From NCBI RefSeq assembly GCF_002999335.1, contig NW_020312436.1, forward strand, positions 1 through 64,000: 64,000 bases of DNA, read 5' to 3'. A program made the position numbers and the translations under genes. This DNA is from Cyclospora cayetanensis (lineage: Eukaryota; Apicomplexa; Conoidasida; Eucoccidiorida; Eimeriidae). How positions within the stretch are numbered: position 1 is the stretch's first letter; every line of letters begins with the position of its first letter. Positions 1-10,458 of this stretch are shown in pieces. The notes beneath the pieces are model-generated. The model had not been told where the DNA came from, did not search any database, and worked only from the letters and a program-made list of their open reading frames with translations.

Positions 1-2430
1 AGCCAACAAAATCGCCTGTGACAGGAGTGTCAGCCGCTTACAGGCACTGCGGCAATGAGGGTGTTGCACTCTGAGGCAGTACAGGAGCACTACACATGCA
101 ACGAACCACCAATAAGTGGAATGACGTGATGTTCGCCTTTTCCATGCTGCCGCACGAAACAGCCAAGCTTTGCATTTTGTTTGGTTGCTCGTTAAGATTT
201 CAGCTTCTGTAGAAACGCCTGCTAGCAAAATTTAAATTTATGCTACTCTGCTGTACCGGCTGATTTTGGACTTTTCCTTCATGCAGTGCTACGGCCCACG
301 CCCAGAGCCTGTTTCATCAGGGAGCTTAGGAATCAGACCGGCCAAATCGCTACAGTCGCGCCTCCAGCTGCTTTCTTGCCAAGTGCCAGCGCGCTTCGAG
401 CATTAATACCTAAGGATCTGGGAGACCCGCGATATTTTTGTTTACCAGGGCACTCCGTCTCTAGAAGTGGGTAGTGCAAATGCATGGTGATTTGTGGCCT
501 ATGCTTATACTCATTTTGGGTGACCAGAGTGATAGTGAAGAAGAATGTCAATTCAAAGTGTTGTAATTGCACGGTGTTCTTACATTTGCAAGCTTAACGA
601 GGAAATCGAGCTTAACTATGGTGAGTGTTGAACAATTAGTCGACTGAAAAAATCCATTTCTCAGCGAGCTCTTTGCGACCAAAGTAGTCATGACGCTTAC
701 TGTGCCAATGGAAAACTATTATGCTAAAGCCCAAACTCTATCACCACGCAGCAATGGACGCAGACACCAACTTCAACTGCTGGAATGTGTTTAAGGGTTG
801 CATTTTGTATGGGAGTGTTTTTGACTGAATTCAATTGCACCTAGTGACGCCGCGTCGGTTATCGGTCCTGGATTCTGAAGCGCAGCCAAGCGGTAGTCAT
901 TTCGCGGAGTTTGCGATCTTCACCCGCGTGCTCTGGTCCCGTATTGGAGATCCACGCTAGCCCTTTGTTTCGAAAAGCTAGAAGAGCATTGCAGCCCATC
1001 AGCAAAGCTCATTTCACAAATTGATTCTTGCAGGGGGTTCAGGTATAGTGGGCTAAAAGTAGTTACATCACCTATGAACTAAAAAAGGCATGACCGTTGG
1101 CTTGCTTCCTGGTTTCCCCTATCTGTTGTGCAGCACTCTTCAATCGATACAAGCACACGGAATGGTGTGTGCGAGTGTGGCAGATAAGCCTGGTTGTGGA
1201 TGGTCGAGACAGTTACGCGCACTGTAATTCTCTCTGTCCCCAGATGCCGGGCAACAAGGGTAACCGGTCAGAATAGTGAATAGCTTATTAGTAGGCTTTT
1301 ATTGAATGTGGAGGTGACTGCTTCCGTGAGAAAGCTTCAGTGGGCTCGTAGCAGCGCACGACACCTACCATCTACGGTTGGCTGTGGATGCAGTGAAGTG
1401 TAAGGAATCCGCATTACAGCATTCTAAAATAAGCCAGCTACCAGCTCGATTATTTGATGTTTTGGCTTGGTGGGTTGACAGAGAGAAAAACTGGCGATGA
1501 AAGTTGATGGTGGCATTACCTTTGAGGCGATACATTCCGGTCTGAAAAGCTCATGTGAATGCAGTAGTTCCAAAGCTGGTAAAGTAATGATTCATCATTA
1601 TATTTAAAAGAATATGGCTGGTCCATGGATGAGGGTTTGTCTCTGAGAAAGCATGGCAGCCGTAAGAGTTCATCAGGCTGTTGGAGACTTACCTCAATTT
1701 GTGCCCCCTAGATTTTACGGATCTAATTTTCTACACTGTACGATTACTGAAGCGAGAACCAACTCATTCGAGACTTAATTAGTGAAAAGGACGTGGTCTT
1801 CCTTCAGGGATTCATACGGTTCAAGGCTATATACAAGCCCTGACTCATTAATTTATATCAAAATCTGATCAACAGCAATCTCGGGAGAATGGAGAAATTA
1901 CAGAAATATCTAGCAGTAGATATGTCTAGAGTCATGAATCTTTGGCTTACAAAAACGACAGATTAGACGAATGCCTGCTGTATCAATAGTGTCCCTTGGA
2001 TTCCCGAAAAGTTATATTAGCTTGGTGGGCAGTGAAGCAGCGATTTATAAATTCAGTGGTTGAGCCTTAAGAATAAACAAGAGTGCTTGAGGCACTTTAG
2101 GAGCAAAGCAGCACAACGTCTGACTCTGGTTCCGAGAAGAAAGCCAAACTGTCATTTAGAACCAAGGTTCTGTCAAGTAGACCTGGCCTGCAGTCAATGC
2201 TGAACAACAAAAGAAAGCCAGGTTGGGACCCGCGATTGTTAGGAGCGCTAGAGAGCTTTTCAATATTCCATCTTTCGCCATTTTACCAAATTGTACCGTA
2301 TAATCCGGAACTGGTGGCAAATTCCAGAAGTGAAGAATTTGAACAGGACGTTTCAGCGAAAGCATGGTTCTTTTGCGCGTAAAGAAGGCGCACCAGGAAA
2401 ACGGAAAGTTATCGCCGTAGGCTGCGCCCA
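1..2430. other. Gene-free stretch upstream of the retroelement
   Basis: I see only short open frames with no recognisable motif and no convincing splice-linked exon chain. If the element downstream was once complete, its gag region and 5' LTR should lie here, but I found neither a CCHC knuckle nor a long terminal repeat by eye. The stretch is best described as decayed or non-coding DNA. Confidence 0.5.
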
Positions 2431-2432
2431 GT

Positions 2433-2829
2433 GTGGAGCCACCAGCAAAAACCGCCGCAGTTGAGAACTCACCAATGGTCGATTCTGCGCTGGTACACGT
2501 TTCTATTAATTGTCAGGAAGTACTAGCGCTGCTTGACACCGCATGTAAAATGGCCTGCCATCCAAGAGAATGCGCAATAGTACAATGTGCCTGTCTCGTA
2601 GCTTTTGAAGTTACGAAGATTCAGGTTTGTTAACGGGCGGCAGAAGGCAGATAGCCAAGGCATCAGCAGTTGGGTGAATTACTTCAAAGTGGATTCGGGC
2701 CATCTCAGCATGGCCCATGAACTCTATGTTGAGCCCGTGGAGTATGAAATAATCCTAGGCATGCAACCGGTAACCAATTTAAGCAAAGAGGTAAACACCG
2801 TAAAGCCTATTGTATGGGGGAACCGCTAG
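2433..2829 (+). pseudogene. Retropepsin (aspartic protease) remnant
   Basis: Two overlapping plus frames together resemble a retroviral-type protease domain. The first has the active-site strand with LLDTA (2535-2543 for DTA) where functional enzymes have LLDTG or LIDTG. The second carries the typical C-terminal signature, YVEPVEYEIILGM, around 2725-2763, equivalent to the conserved 'YDVILGM' element of Ty3/gypsy proteases. A frame change separates the halves near 2600-2630. The Gly to Ala change in the active-site triad and the frame break argue that it is dead. Confidence 0.72.
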
Positions 2830-3301
2830 GAGGAAGTATCTTCTGGTCTCCTCAACAACGCGCCTTGCGTCCATGAGCACACGATACACGGCCTACGATA
2901 GAAAGTAGTCTCCATGCGGGTGGCTCAATAGCCCAGTTAGGCAAAGATCATTCTGAGCATGCAAGGAACTCAAGCTTTTAAGGTACAGCGGAGGAACAAC
3001 AGAAATGGGCGAATGTGAAGGGGGGTTTCCACATGTGTTGAATAATGGTAGGCTGCCAGCAGGCTGGCCATCTGCTGGTCATCTAGCACACCATTTTGAG
3101 CTGATGCTCGGAGCTGCACCAGCTGTGTTCCGCGATATCTGGATGTCTTACAGTATGAACAAAAGAATAAGCGGCATGTAAATGAGTTTTTGGCAGAGGC
3201 ATACTTGAGACGTCGATCAGCACTTTGAGGCGTAAGGACCCCCTTTCGCTGCCAGAAGAGTATGGGAGCTAACGATAGCGTTTATAATTTAGCCCCTGAG
3301 C

Positions 3302-3870
3302 CATGATACTGCAAAAACAACGTTGCCGATGCTGCGCATTGCTGAATGAGTCAAAAATATAGATGGGCCAACAGTGCATGAGGTATTTGCCGTCACAGAT
3401 GCCATATTACAGATCCCCATTCACCTTGATGACACGCAGCAAACGATTTTGTGCGCAAGCTTTCGCAAACTCGAGTATAGCTGCAAACCATTTATAAGCT
3501 CCTAATGATCAGTGCCTCTGCATGGGCAAGCCATTTAGTATATCATGAGGCTTTCAAGGAGGGATGGATGGCTGTCTACATGGCATACATCTTGGTCTTC
3601 TATCGAGACGTTCGAGAGCGGCTATGGCGTGGGCTTTGGCTGTCGTGAGGCAAGCAGTAGCACGTCAAGGCAAACGGCAGGACTATGTTTGGGCTTGTAA
3701 ATAGCAACTGTATTTTGGGGTTTTCATGAATCGGATGCAATAGTTGAGCCAGACCCAGCAAAAAACTGAAGCAATAAAGGCGTTGCCATTACAACCCCGC
3801 AAGGATGTTGAGAACCTCTGTACGCATGCATTGAATGACGTAAATATTTTCGCTAGGATTTGGGATCACT
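3302..3870 (+). pseudogene. Reverse transcriptase remnant
   Basis: Three plus-strand pieces match successive Ty3/gypsy RT blocks. At 3302-3469 there is a block with an internal TGA (3347-3349) that includes FAVTDA and LQIPIHLDD, corresponding to the family's 'FSKLDLRSGYHQIPIHPED' region. At 3514-3648 a second piece includes VYMAYILVF, where functional enzymes have VYLDDILVF; the two catalytic aspartates of YxDD are gone (YMAY at 3577-3588). At about 3690-3870 two frames share the thumb region (EPDPAK, then KTEAIKALPLQPRKDVEN), matching 'vdPaKteaIraWp.P..vkdvr'. These are visual alignments to remembered family consensus; a profile search would settle them. Confidence 0.8.
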
Positions 3871-3939
3871 GCTTGTTTGATTGATTTAATGAAGTTGCAG
3901 TGAATCACGCGGATATGGGTTGCTGATATTGCACCAAGG

Positions 3940-4330
3940 ATGCTTATGCGTCGGCTCATAGGTCCTCCGGTAGCTGCGCTGTTTCATCATGAGAGTCATT
4001 TACTTCTAGCAGGCAATGCTAGTGATGTCGCAGGAGGTTTCAAAAACATCGAAATGCTGCTTTCAACTCTCATTCATCGAAGCCGAGCAGTGGTATTCCA
4101 GTGGAGAAATATGAACTCTACAATGTGTGGTGGGGCGTGAAAATGCCGCTACCAATCATGTACGCTTCATCTTACTATCGAGACCTATCAGTAACCGTTT
4201 TGTACCTAACAAAAAGTCTTCATGGCGTTAGCCCTAAACAAGGTTTGCTGGCTTGGGTGGATCCAGTAGTACCGCTTTACAGTACACTACGGCCTTCAAC
4301 GTGCTCGCCAACCTGTCCTCACCACGCTCC
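3940..4330 (+). pseudogene. RNase H remnant of the retroelement
   Basis: The plus frame from 3940 contains PPVAALFHHESHLLLAGNAS followed by DVAGG, which aligns with the start of Ty3/gypsy RNase H ('PVLALPDFSKPFILETDASDVG'), with the first catalytic Asp changed to Asn. A second frame from about 4101 continues with ELYNVWW and TVLYLTKSLHGVSPKQG, equivalent to 'TVYTDHKSLRYLLTQ', where another acidic residue has been lost. The one-frame shift between the two pieces lies around 4100-4140. Confidence 0.68.
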
Positions 4331-4459
4331 AGCAATCCACTGTTGTGGAGCAGGGCTGTTCTTGTCCGTCATAAGTTACAAGTTTGTTTTGAGGTAGCGC
4401 GAAACTTCTGCTTTCAAAACCCAAGTGTGAGCTAGCGGTGCCAAAATCCAGCATATCAG

Positions 4460-4545
4460 ACGGGTGCAGTACCACCACGTTGAGGGTGGCACATTGAAAT
4501 TGACAACAAACGGAAGACTCCTTTGCTCGTTCTTATCTATCCGGC
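4460..4545 (+). pseudogene. Integrase N-terminal lead-in remnant
   Basis: Plus-strand reading GGTLKLTTNGRLLCSFLSIR resembles the stretch that precedes the integrase zinc finger in Ty3/gypsy elements ('DGLLYxxxNGRLYVPxSLR'). It ends where similarity jumps to the opposite strand, which places one edge of the inverted piece listed next at about 4541-4545. Taken alone this match would be weak; its position between RNase H and the integrase zinc finger supports it. Confidence 0.45.
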
Positions 4546-4708
4546 TCTGTAGTGTTGCTTTCGTGCAATGGACCAGCGAATGACAGTGTGTCCCTGGCAT
4601 TGCATATTTGTTTGGCGTAGGATGCATCGCAGGCCACCAGAGGGATCGCGAGATACTTCCCAACGAAGTGTGGATATCACCATGACCCGAATGAACCTGA
4701 TCACGATG
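4541..4708 (-). pseudogene. Integrase zinc-finger (HHCC) remnant, inverted within the element
   Basis: On the minus strand an open frame reads HSGHGDIHTSLGSISRS, then LWWPAM and THCHSL. This follows the HHCC integrase module of Ty3/gypsy elements ('HDSPxAGHxGxxKTLxxISRxFWWPGMxxxVxxYVxxCxxC'). The first zinc-binding cysteine is replaced (GTHC in place of CxHC). All other domains of the element lie on the plus strand and the plus strand here shows no HHCC module, so the segment appears to have been flipped in place. Confidence 0.68.
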
Positions 4709-4723
4709 CCGCACATGTCTTCT

Positions 4724-5260
4724 TAGCCTGGCTTTTTGCAAAAACGTTCGGCTCCTGAAATGATTTGGACTGATATGACTGAACTTTCTTGCTGGACTGC
4801 CTACGGGCAAGGGTACGGACAACACCTACGCCGATATTTAAAGATTTGGCACATATGCACATTTCATCTCCTGTTTTAGCTCCGCCACAACTCAGAAGTC
4901 GCTCGCTGTAGCACTTGTTTAAATGTCTCACGGAATCACCAAGAAAATCATTGTGGATAGGGGTCCGAAGCGTGTTAGGGCTCTCTGCGTACCGTCATGA
5001 CCCGCCTACACATTGACCATAATCGGACAACTGCAATAAACCCTGATGCAGAAAGACAGAAGAGCACACTACCGCAAATCTTTTGAATCACTTTTGACTT
5101 CGCGCTTACAAATGTTCAGCTGCTTTGCCGCTCGTCCACCTTGCGCTGACTGTCGGTGTAAGACACTAGTTTACTCGCCTAGCCGTGTCTCTCCCACACC
5201 CCTGTTATACACTGAGGACCTTTCCAAAACCCCCCTGCACCTGGTGGTCAGGACTCAGTA
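4724..5260 (+). pseudogene. Integrase catalytic core remnant
   Basis: From 4724 a plus frame gives PGFLQKRSAPEMIW, matching the linker 'PGLLQPLPIPERPW' that follows the zinc finger. At 4929-4967 HGITKKIIVDRGP matches the second catalytic block 'HGLPKxIVSDRGPxF'. Later pieces around 5120-5255, including SKTPLHLV, resemble the distal core ('YGxxPxTPLxL'). Frames change several times and stops are frequent. No downstream chromodomain or polypurine tract was recognised. Confidence 0.66.
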
Positions 5261-7470
5261 GCGACACTAAGCGGGTAAGACGCTCAAAAAGGTGCTGGAT
5301 AGTGCAAGCGAATATATACCCAAAGCTGGATGGACCTCAGTAAATTTTAGAACAAGCAACGCTTGGTTGTTCTTCCAGCCTGGTAATTCGTTTTTGATAG
5401 ATTGACAGGTATTTCGAGGTGCAGCAAGTTACAAGACAAAAATGCTTGTGGCCAGGTGACTAGCAGCATTTGTTTACGAATCAGTGCTCTTTTTTACCAT
5501 AGTGATCCCCCTAAAACTTGAAAATGAAACTGAACTATTGGTATGGGCTTGATAAAGCTTGGATTCCTTTCCTTTTATTCGCAGAATTCGTCGCACGGGA
5601 AAGTGCGTCGTGACAAGTATGGGGTTCGCTTAGAAAGGTCAAGTCTTTATGGCGTTGCCCTTTACATTCACACTTATGCGTAGGCACTTTCAGGTACCGT
5701 TTCCCTACATTTCCCATTTTGCGACTTTTGGGGTTGTGAAATCGACTATGCTCAAAACACAGGGCTGTATTCGCATGCAAAATTACTCTATGGGCTGCAG
5801 AAGCACTGATAAGTTGGTGTGTATTTTTGAAGCCCTTGCGCCGTTTACTTGTTTTGTGTTTTGTCGTTGTGGGAGGCTCAAATCTTTCAATGTTTGGAGG
5901 GCAGCAGGCCACCGCGGTGCGACTATCGTGTTGTTTGGTCGTTCTGTCGTTGTTGGTTAGTGTGTGTAGTTTCCTTGCTTATTAACATGCTTGCTTTTCT
6001 CATTTGCACTCTTTTCGTGTGTCTGCCTGCCTGCAGAGTGGCGATTGGAGAAGTGCTCTTCTGGTGTCCTGCATGCAGGACGACACAAGGAGGCGTATGG
6101 GCCCAAGTTTTAGTTACAACACTTTCCACTGCAATACCTATATCTGACAAATGATTGATTAAGGATTGCCTTATTGGTTTGTCCTGTAGGATTTCGTATT
6201 TGTTCAGATAATTGTCCCATCAATACGAGCAGACGAAGTTGTGTATGCGTGTGCAGCAGATGCTTTGCACGCTAAGTCAGTGTGTTTACACAGGGTGCAG
6301 TTTCAGGCACTCTAGCTGTACCTCTCCACTCACTCAATCTGATAAGAGCATTCACGGCCTAAAGACACACCCAAAGAATTTGTACAAAGTTTGTACTGAA
6401 TATGAAGTTGACTGTTTTTTTACGGAGAGCTTTGATGGAGCGCTACAGTAAACTGATGCACCCTCATATATTCTGAGTTTTCGAGACTCCCGTAAGCTGA
6501 TTTTGGACGAATGAGATAGTGCATCAACAATAAAATAGGCCAGGCGCCCCCATGAGCTGAATTTTCTGTAACTTGCTAGCGATCACATTCCAGATTCACT
6601 ACGTGGAGGCAGAGTAAAGCGGGCAACCTAAGCTTCCTACACTAGCGATCGGCATAGTAGCGTGCCTCAAAAGCAAAAGTTGAGCCTCTCAAAATGCTAC
6701 TAGCCAGGAGTGAACTATGGACGCGTAGAGATCCCTTTGTCTGGCCAGCAACGCGAAAGCGCTATTATGACAAATACAAGGCACCACGCAACTTCAGTCC
6801 AGTAAGTAAATGCGTTGACTCAGCGCTATCCGCTGAACGAATGTGCACTACACAGTAAAAGACGACAGAAAATCATGATTTTAAGCCTTTTAAGGATACA
6901 GAATGCCTTTCTATCAGGAGAGGCTGCACTGCGTTGATAGGCAAAATTTCTTATACGGGTTGGTCCATTAGCCTCTTTTAAAATCATTTAAATAGAACTG
7001 AGAAATTAAATTATCATCGGTTGCGAGAAAAATATAATTCAACGGACTTGGATAGTCTCTGATATGTGGCAGCCCCACAGGGATTGCATGCAGAAGAGCA
7101 GTAAAATTGTGTCTTCTAGGTGCGTCTAGAGCAAAATACAACGATGTATGTGAATGGACACACTATATCTGTGGGGCATTGGCAGTTTTTCTAGTCCTCG
7201 AGGGGCGGAAGCGCAGTGCGAACAAGGACCGATGGATGGGATTTTTTTGCCTTCGGCTGTTAGCTGTTAGTTCGCCGCTGTGCTGCTCCACCTGCTCATG
7301 CCCGTTATAAACCAATGAAAACACTCTTCTCAGACCAACTTTCTGCATATCCGAGACTTTCGGCTCCTTGGTGCTGCTGTGTCACCTGCCTGCTCCTGCA
7401 CCTGTGGCGGGGTGTGTGCTCTCCTGTTCTTTTGAGTTTCCTTGCATGATCCTGCGCTCTGAAGGCTTGA
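5261..7470. other. Gene-free stretch, possibly the 3' part of the retroelement
   Basis: Open frames up to 125 codons occur on both strands around 5.5-6.15 kb, but none shows a recognisable domain or a phase-consistent splice chain. If the retroelement had a 3' LTR it would lie here; no direct repeat of upstream sequence was noticed by eye. Confidence 0.4.
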
Positions 7471-7473
7471 AAA

Positions 7474-8079
7474 ATGTTGAGCAAGGATGGACTACCCCTG
7501 CCCATGGCCTTTGAGGCTTCATCGCGAGTGCTGCTGCTCTTCTCTTGGTGGGATGCCAGCACGTCCGTCCAGTACGGGATTTGCTGCCTATGCTGCATTG
7601 TGTTTGGCTTCATATCCATCGCCCTGAAGGTGCTCCGCCGCATGTCTGAGATGCGACTGCTACAGAAGGAGGAGGAAGGCAGGTCGGCCATTATGCTAGG
7701 GTCGTTCCCGCTGTTGCACAACGCGATCCGTGGTTCAGTTGCTTTTCTGAATTATGCTTGGGACTATATGTTGATGTTGGTAGCCATGACATTCAACGTT
7801 GGCATCTTCTTGTCCATGCTGGGAGGCATGGCGCTAGGATTCCTTGCTGTAGGGCACCTCCTCGACTTCACTCCCGAAGCCCCCAAAGTATCGAACGAGT
7901 GCAAATGCGATGCAAAAATCAGCTGTGGCTGCCACAGAGGTCAACCGTGCACTTGCTATGGGACTTGTCGGCTTGTGAAACAGGGAGATCCAAATATAAA
8001 GGACGGGCAGCTTCTTACGGAGCAGCCCGGAGTGTGCAGATCTAAGGGCTCCTGTGGGAAGGCCGTGTGCGGCGTCTGA
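7474..8079 (+). CDS. Ctr-family copper transporter
   Basis: A 201-residue single-exon frame has the architecture of eukaryotic Ctr copper transporters, trimeric channels that take up Cu(I). An FSWWDAS stretch before the first membrane helix (about 32-52) fits the family's 'LFxxWxxxS' entry. The second helix (about 98-115) holds the copper-selectivity motif MxxxM (Met101, Met105), and the third (about 118-132) begins with GxxxG (Gly118, Gly122). After the third helix comes a tail rich in cysteine (CKCDAK, CGCHRG, CTCYGTC) that could bind Cu(I). The methionine-rich extracellular segment usual in the family is missing, so an upstream exon may exist, or Met11 may be the true start. Family assignment is firm; membrane location (plasma membrane or vacuole) is unknown. 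Confidence 0.8.
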   Translation: MLSKDGLPLPMAFEASSRVLLLFSWWDASTSVQYGICCLCCIVFGFISIALKVLRRMSEMRLLQKEEEGRSAIMLGSFPLLHNAIRGSVAFLNYAWDYMLMLVAMTFNVGIFLSMLGGMALGFLAVGHLLDFTPEAPKVSNECKCDAKISCGCHRGQPCTCYGTCRLVKQGDPNIKDGQLLTEQPGVCRSKGSCGKAVCGV

Positions 8080-9420
8080 TGTCCCTGGGAGCAGGTCTGT
8101 CTGGGGCCAAACCGTTTATTGCGCTGTTTAGTGCTATTAAGCAGGCCCATTTGCTTCCGTTCTGTCTGTAGTGATCATCGATCATCGGGCAGGAGGGCCC
8201 CCCCATTATCTGTTATTTTCATGTTTTCTTTACCCAATCGATGCCCCGTACTCTTTTTCCTCTGGTAGCTTCGTGTTGCCTGTCACGTGCTGCTCGCGTG
8301 TAATGCATGTCCCTTGTTCGCGCAGCAAGTTGCTATGAACAGCCCCGGTGGTCCGCTGTTCTGAACGGAGTGACCCCATGTGTTCTGGTCTTTCTGCACC
8401 AGCAATTAACTTGAGCAGACTTTTTCAAACATTGGCCATGTCCTGCCACTTGTAAGACATGTTTCACTCTTTCTGCTTTTTGTCGGGTTGTGTTCTGGGG
8501 GAATGGAGCCCTGGCCATGCAGCACATTGCCCACCTCTTGAATTGAGCAGGCAGGTGAATCATATCTAACCATGTGTGCTGCACGTAGTGGCAGCCCGCA
8601 AAGTCGCCACTCTCCAGCTACTGGCTCAGCCTTCAACAGAAGCACCATCCCAGATGCTGTGCCTTCACTCCGGATGGCAAGTGTACGAAGAGAAGGGGCT
8701 TGCGGGCTTATTCAGCCCCAAGGGATACGTACAGATGTGCAACCCACTGCGTCATTTTCGCATATTGAGTACGAAGGGAGGCCTGTTAAGGCGCACTGGG
8801 AGATCCGGGCAAGCGAAGTCACATTAGCACATGCATCGGTAAGTTTTGGTGTAGATGGTTGTGTGCGAAGACACTTCGCGTCTCGCCGCTACCTGCAACA
8901 TAGTGCCACCTTGAGTACCTTACCATGTAACAGTATCGACTGCAGTTCGCCTTGCCGCTCTGGGGTCCCTTTAGTGCTCCCATCGGTACCACCGGTCACG
9001 GGGAGCACCATTGTTGGAGACGTGACATCGATTTGCTGAAGGGTTAATTTGTTTCCCCCAACGACTTTTCGGTTGATTGGCATTCGGCTGACTGTTACCG
9101 CTCTGCCACTGCCTTCGACTGTCCGCCCAATGAAAGAAGCAGCAAGCAGGCGATGCATTTGCGTTCATCAGAAATGTTTTCTGCAATGCAATATGCACTG
9201 GCAAGGCAGATGCAGCACCATGATGGTGTACCGTGAACTATTCCTTCAGTAAAGAGCTTGCAGGGCCAGTGCCACGTGTGAGGACCAACGTAGAAGCAAT
9301 CAGGTCAGGTGTATTAACATATCGGCAGGCCGGCAGGAAGCTGACGCCCTTTATGATTTCGTGCAGCTAAGTGGTCCCCTAGGGAGTCTCCAGATATCTT
9401 AGGGAGCGTGAAGAGTTTAC
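8080..9420. other. Intergenic stretch downstream of the copper transporter
   Basis: Overlapping open frames on both strands (8.3-9.2 kb) have no recognisable motif. The first few hundred bases are probably the 3' untranslated region of the transporter. Nothing else could be supported. Confidence 0.35.
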
Positions 9421-9423
9421 AAA

Positions 9424-9607
9424 ATGCGCAAAGCCATGGTTTTAGTAATGCTGTGCTTTGTGATGCTGTTGCGTACGTCGTGGAACTCAGGGTCCGTTGG
9501 ATGTGCACCAGAGATTAATCCCGCTGATGATACGCACATTGATGCCTTTCGCTCGTATTGCCACACATTCGTGTTTAAGGGGTGTGTCAGTCTGTCTGCA
9601 GATACGT
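9424..9607 (+). CDS. Possible first exon of a secreted protein
   Basis: The frame starts at an AAAATG and encodes a short basic start (MRKA), a hydrophobic core (MVLVMLCFVMLL) and then a polar region with three cysteines, which is the layout of a cleavable signal peptide followed by a small Cys-containing ectodomain. A plausible splice donor (AC|GTATGC) occurs at 9607/9608, just before the frame's stop. Cysteine-rich open sequence about 350 bases downstream (9.95-10.1 kb) could contain a later exon, but no phase-checked join was found. It may be a chance frame. Confidence 0.25.
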
Positions 9608-10458
9608 ATGCCTGAGTGCTGTCCCGATTTGCCTCTTGACACCACATATGAACAGGGTCCAAGGGTAGATCGAGGGAAGCGGGCTACACGCAATTAAATT
9701 CTTGTGGAAGTCATGTAGCAGTAATCGGTAGTAGCGGAGCGCTGGGAGGAGGGCTTCTGGTAGGCAAGGGAAAGTGAACATGCAGAGTAGGAATATTCCA
9801 GGGTGGCTCCGTTTTATTCTCAGAGCAACATTGTAGAGCTCGTTATAAGATTTTTAGCGGCAACTAGCTATAGTGCTACTCCTAGCTAGTCACTTCTAAA
9901 GGGTCTACGTATCATCAGCGGCACCGGATCAAAGGTAATGACAGTGAGAGAACAGTGCCAAAATAATCTGCTGTTTCCGTGTTGTAAGCCTCTGAACTCG
10001 TCTTCTGGCTGCTCTACGTACTACCAGCAGTACTGTGTGAGCTTTTTGCAGCTGCCCGACACACGAGGCATCTTGGAAGCCAGGGCAGCTAGACAGTGTA
10101 TGCATTCTATAATATCTCGATGCTGGTTGTAGCGGTTCGGGCGGGTGAACCATGTCATAGCAGCCATTAACGACATATTTAATGTTGAACTATCTACTCG
10201 TCTGTGCCCGCTGAGTGACACATGCAGCGATTGCAGCAGACAGCACTAAAAGATAAGCACAACTCAAAAGAAACACAATCGAGCCCCCCTGAAAAGAGCG
10301 ACTGTGTTTGTATCATGCAGAAGAACTGCCGAATACACGCACACACACCGCTGCTTTGCCAGTGCAGCCAATAGGCGGTGCAACCGACCTTTCGAGTTTC
10401 ATGTACCGGGAGCAGGCTACCTTAAGCACGGGCGTCCTCTCCTCTCTGGCGTACAATG

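Larger units (their letters stand above)
2433..5260 (+). mobile_element. Decayed Ty3/gypsy (chromovirus-like) retrotransposon, pol region
   Basis: Fragments of all pol domains occur in the canonical Ty3/gypsy order on the plus strand: retropepsin (2.43-2.83 kb), reverse transcriptase (3.30-3.87 kb), RNase H (3.94-4.33 kb), then pre-zinc-finger, zinc finger and catalytic core of integrase (4.46-5.26 kb). Frames change repeatedly and stop codons interrupt every domain. Several catalytic residues are replaced, so the element cannot encode a working polyprotein. The order PR-RT-RH-IN is diagnostic of Ty3/gypsy rather than Ty1/copia, where integrase precedes RT. Chromoviruses of this group are known from Eimeria genomes, but no chromodomain is visible here, so the subgroup is inference. 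No LTRs, gag or target-site duplication were found, and the outer limits given are those of recognisable pol homology. Confidence 0.82.
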
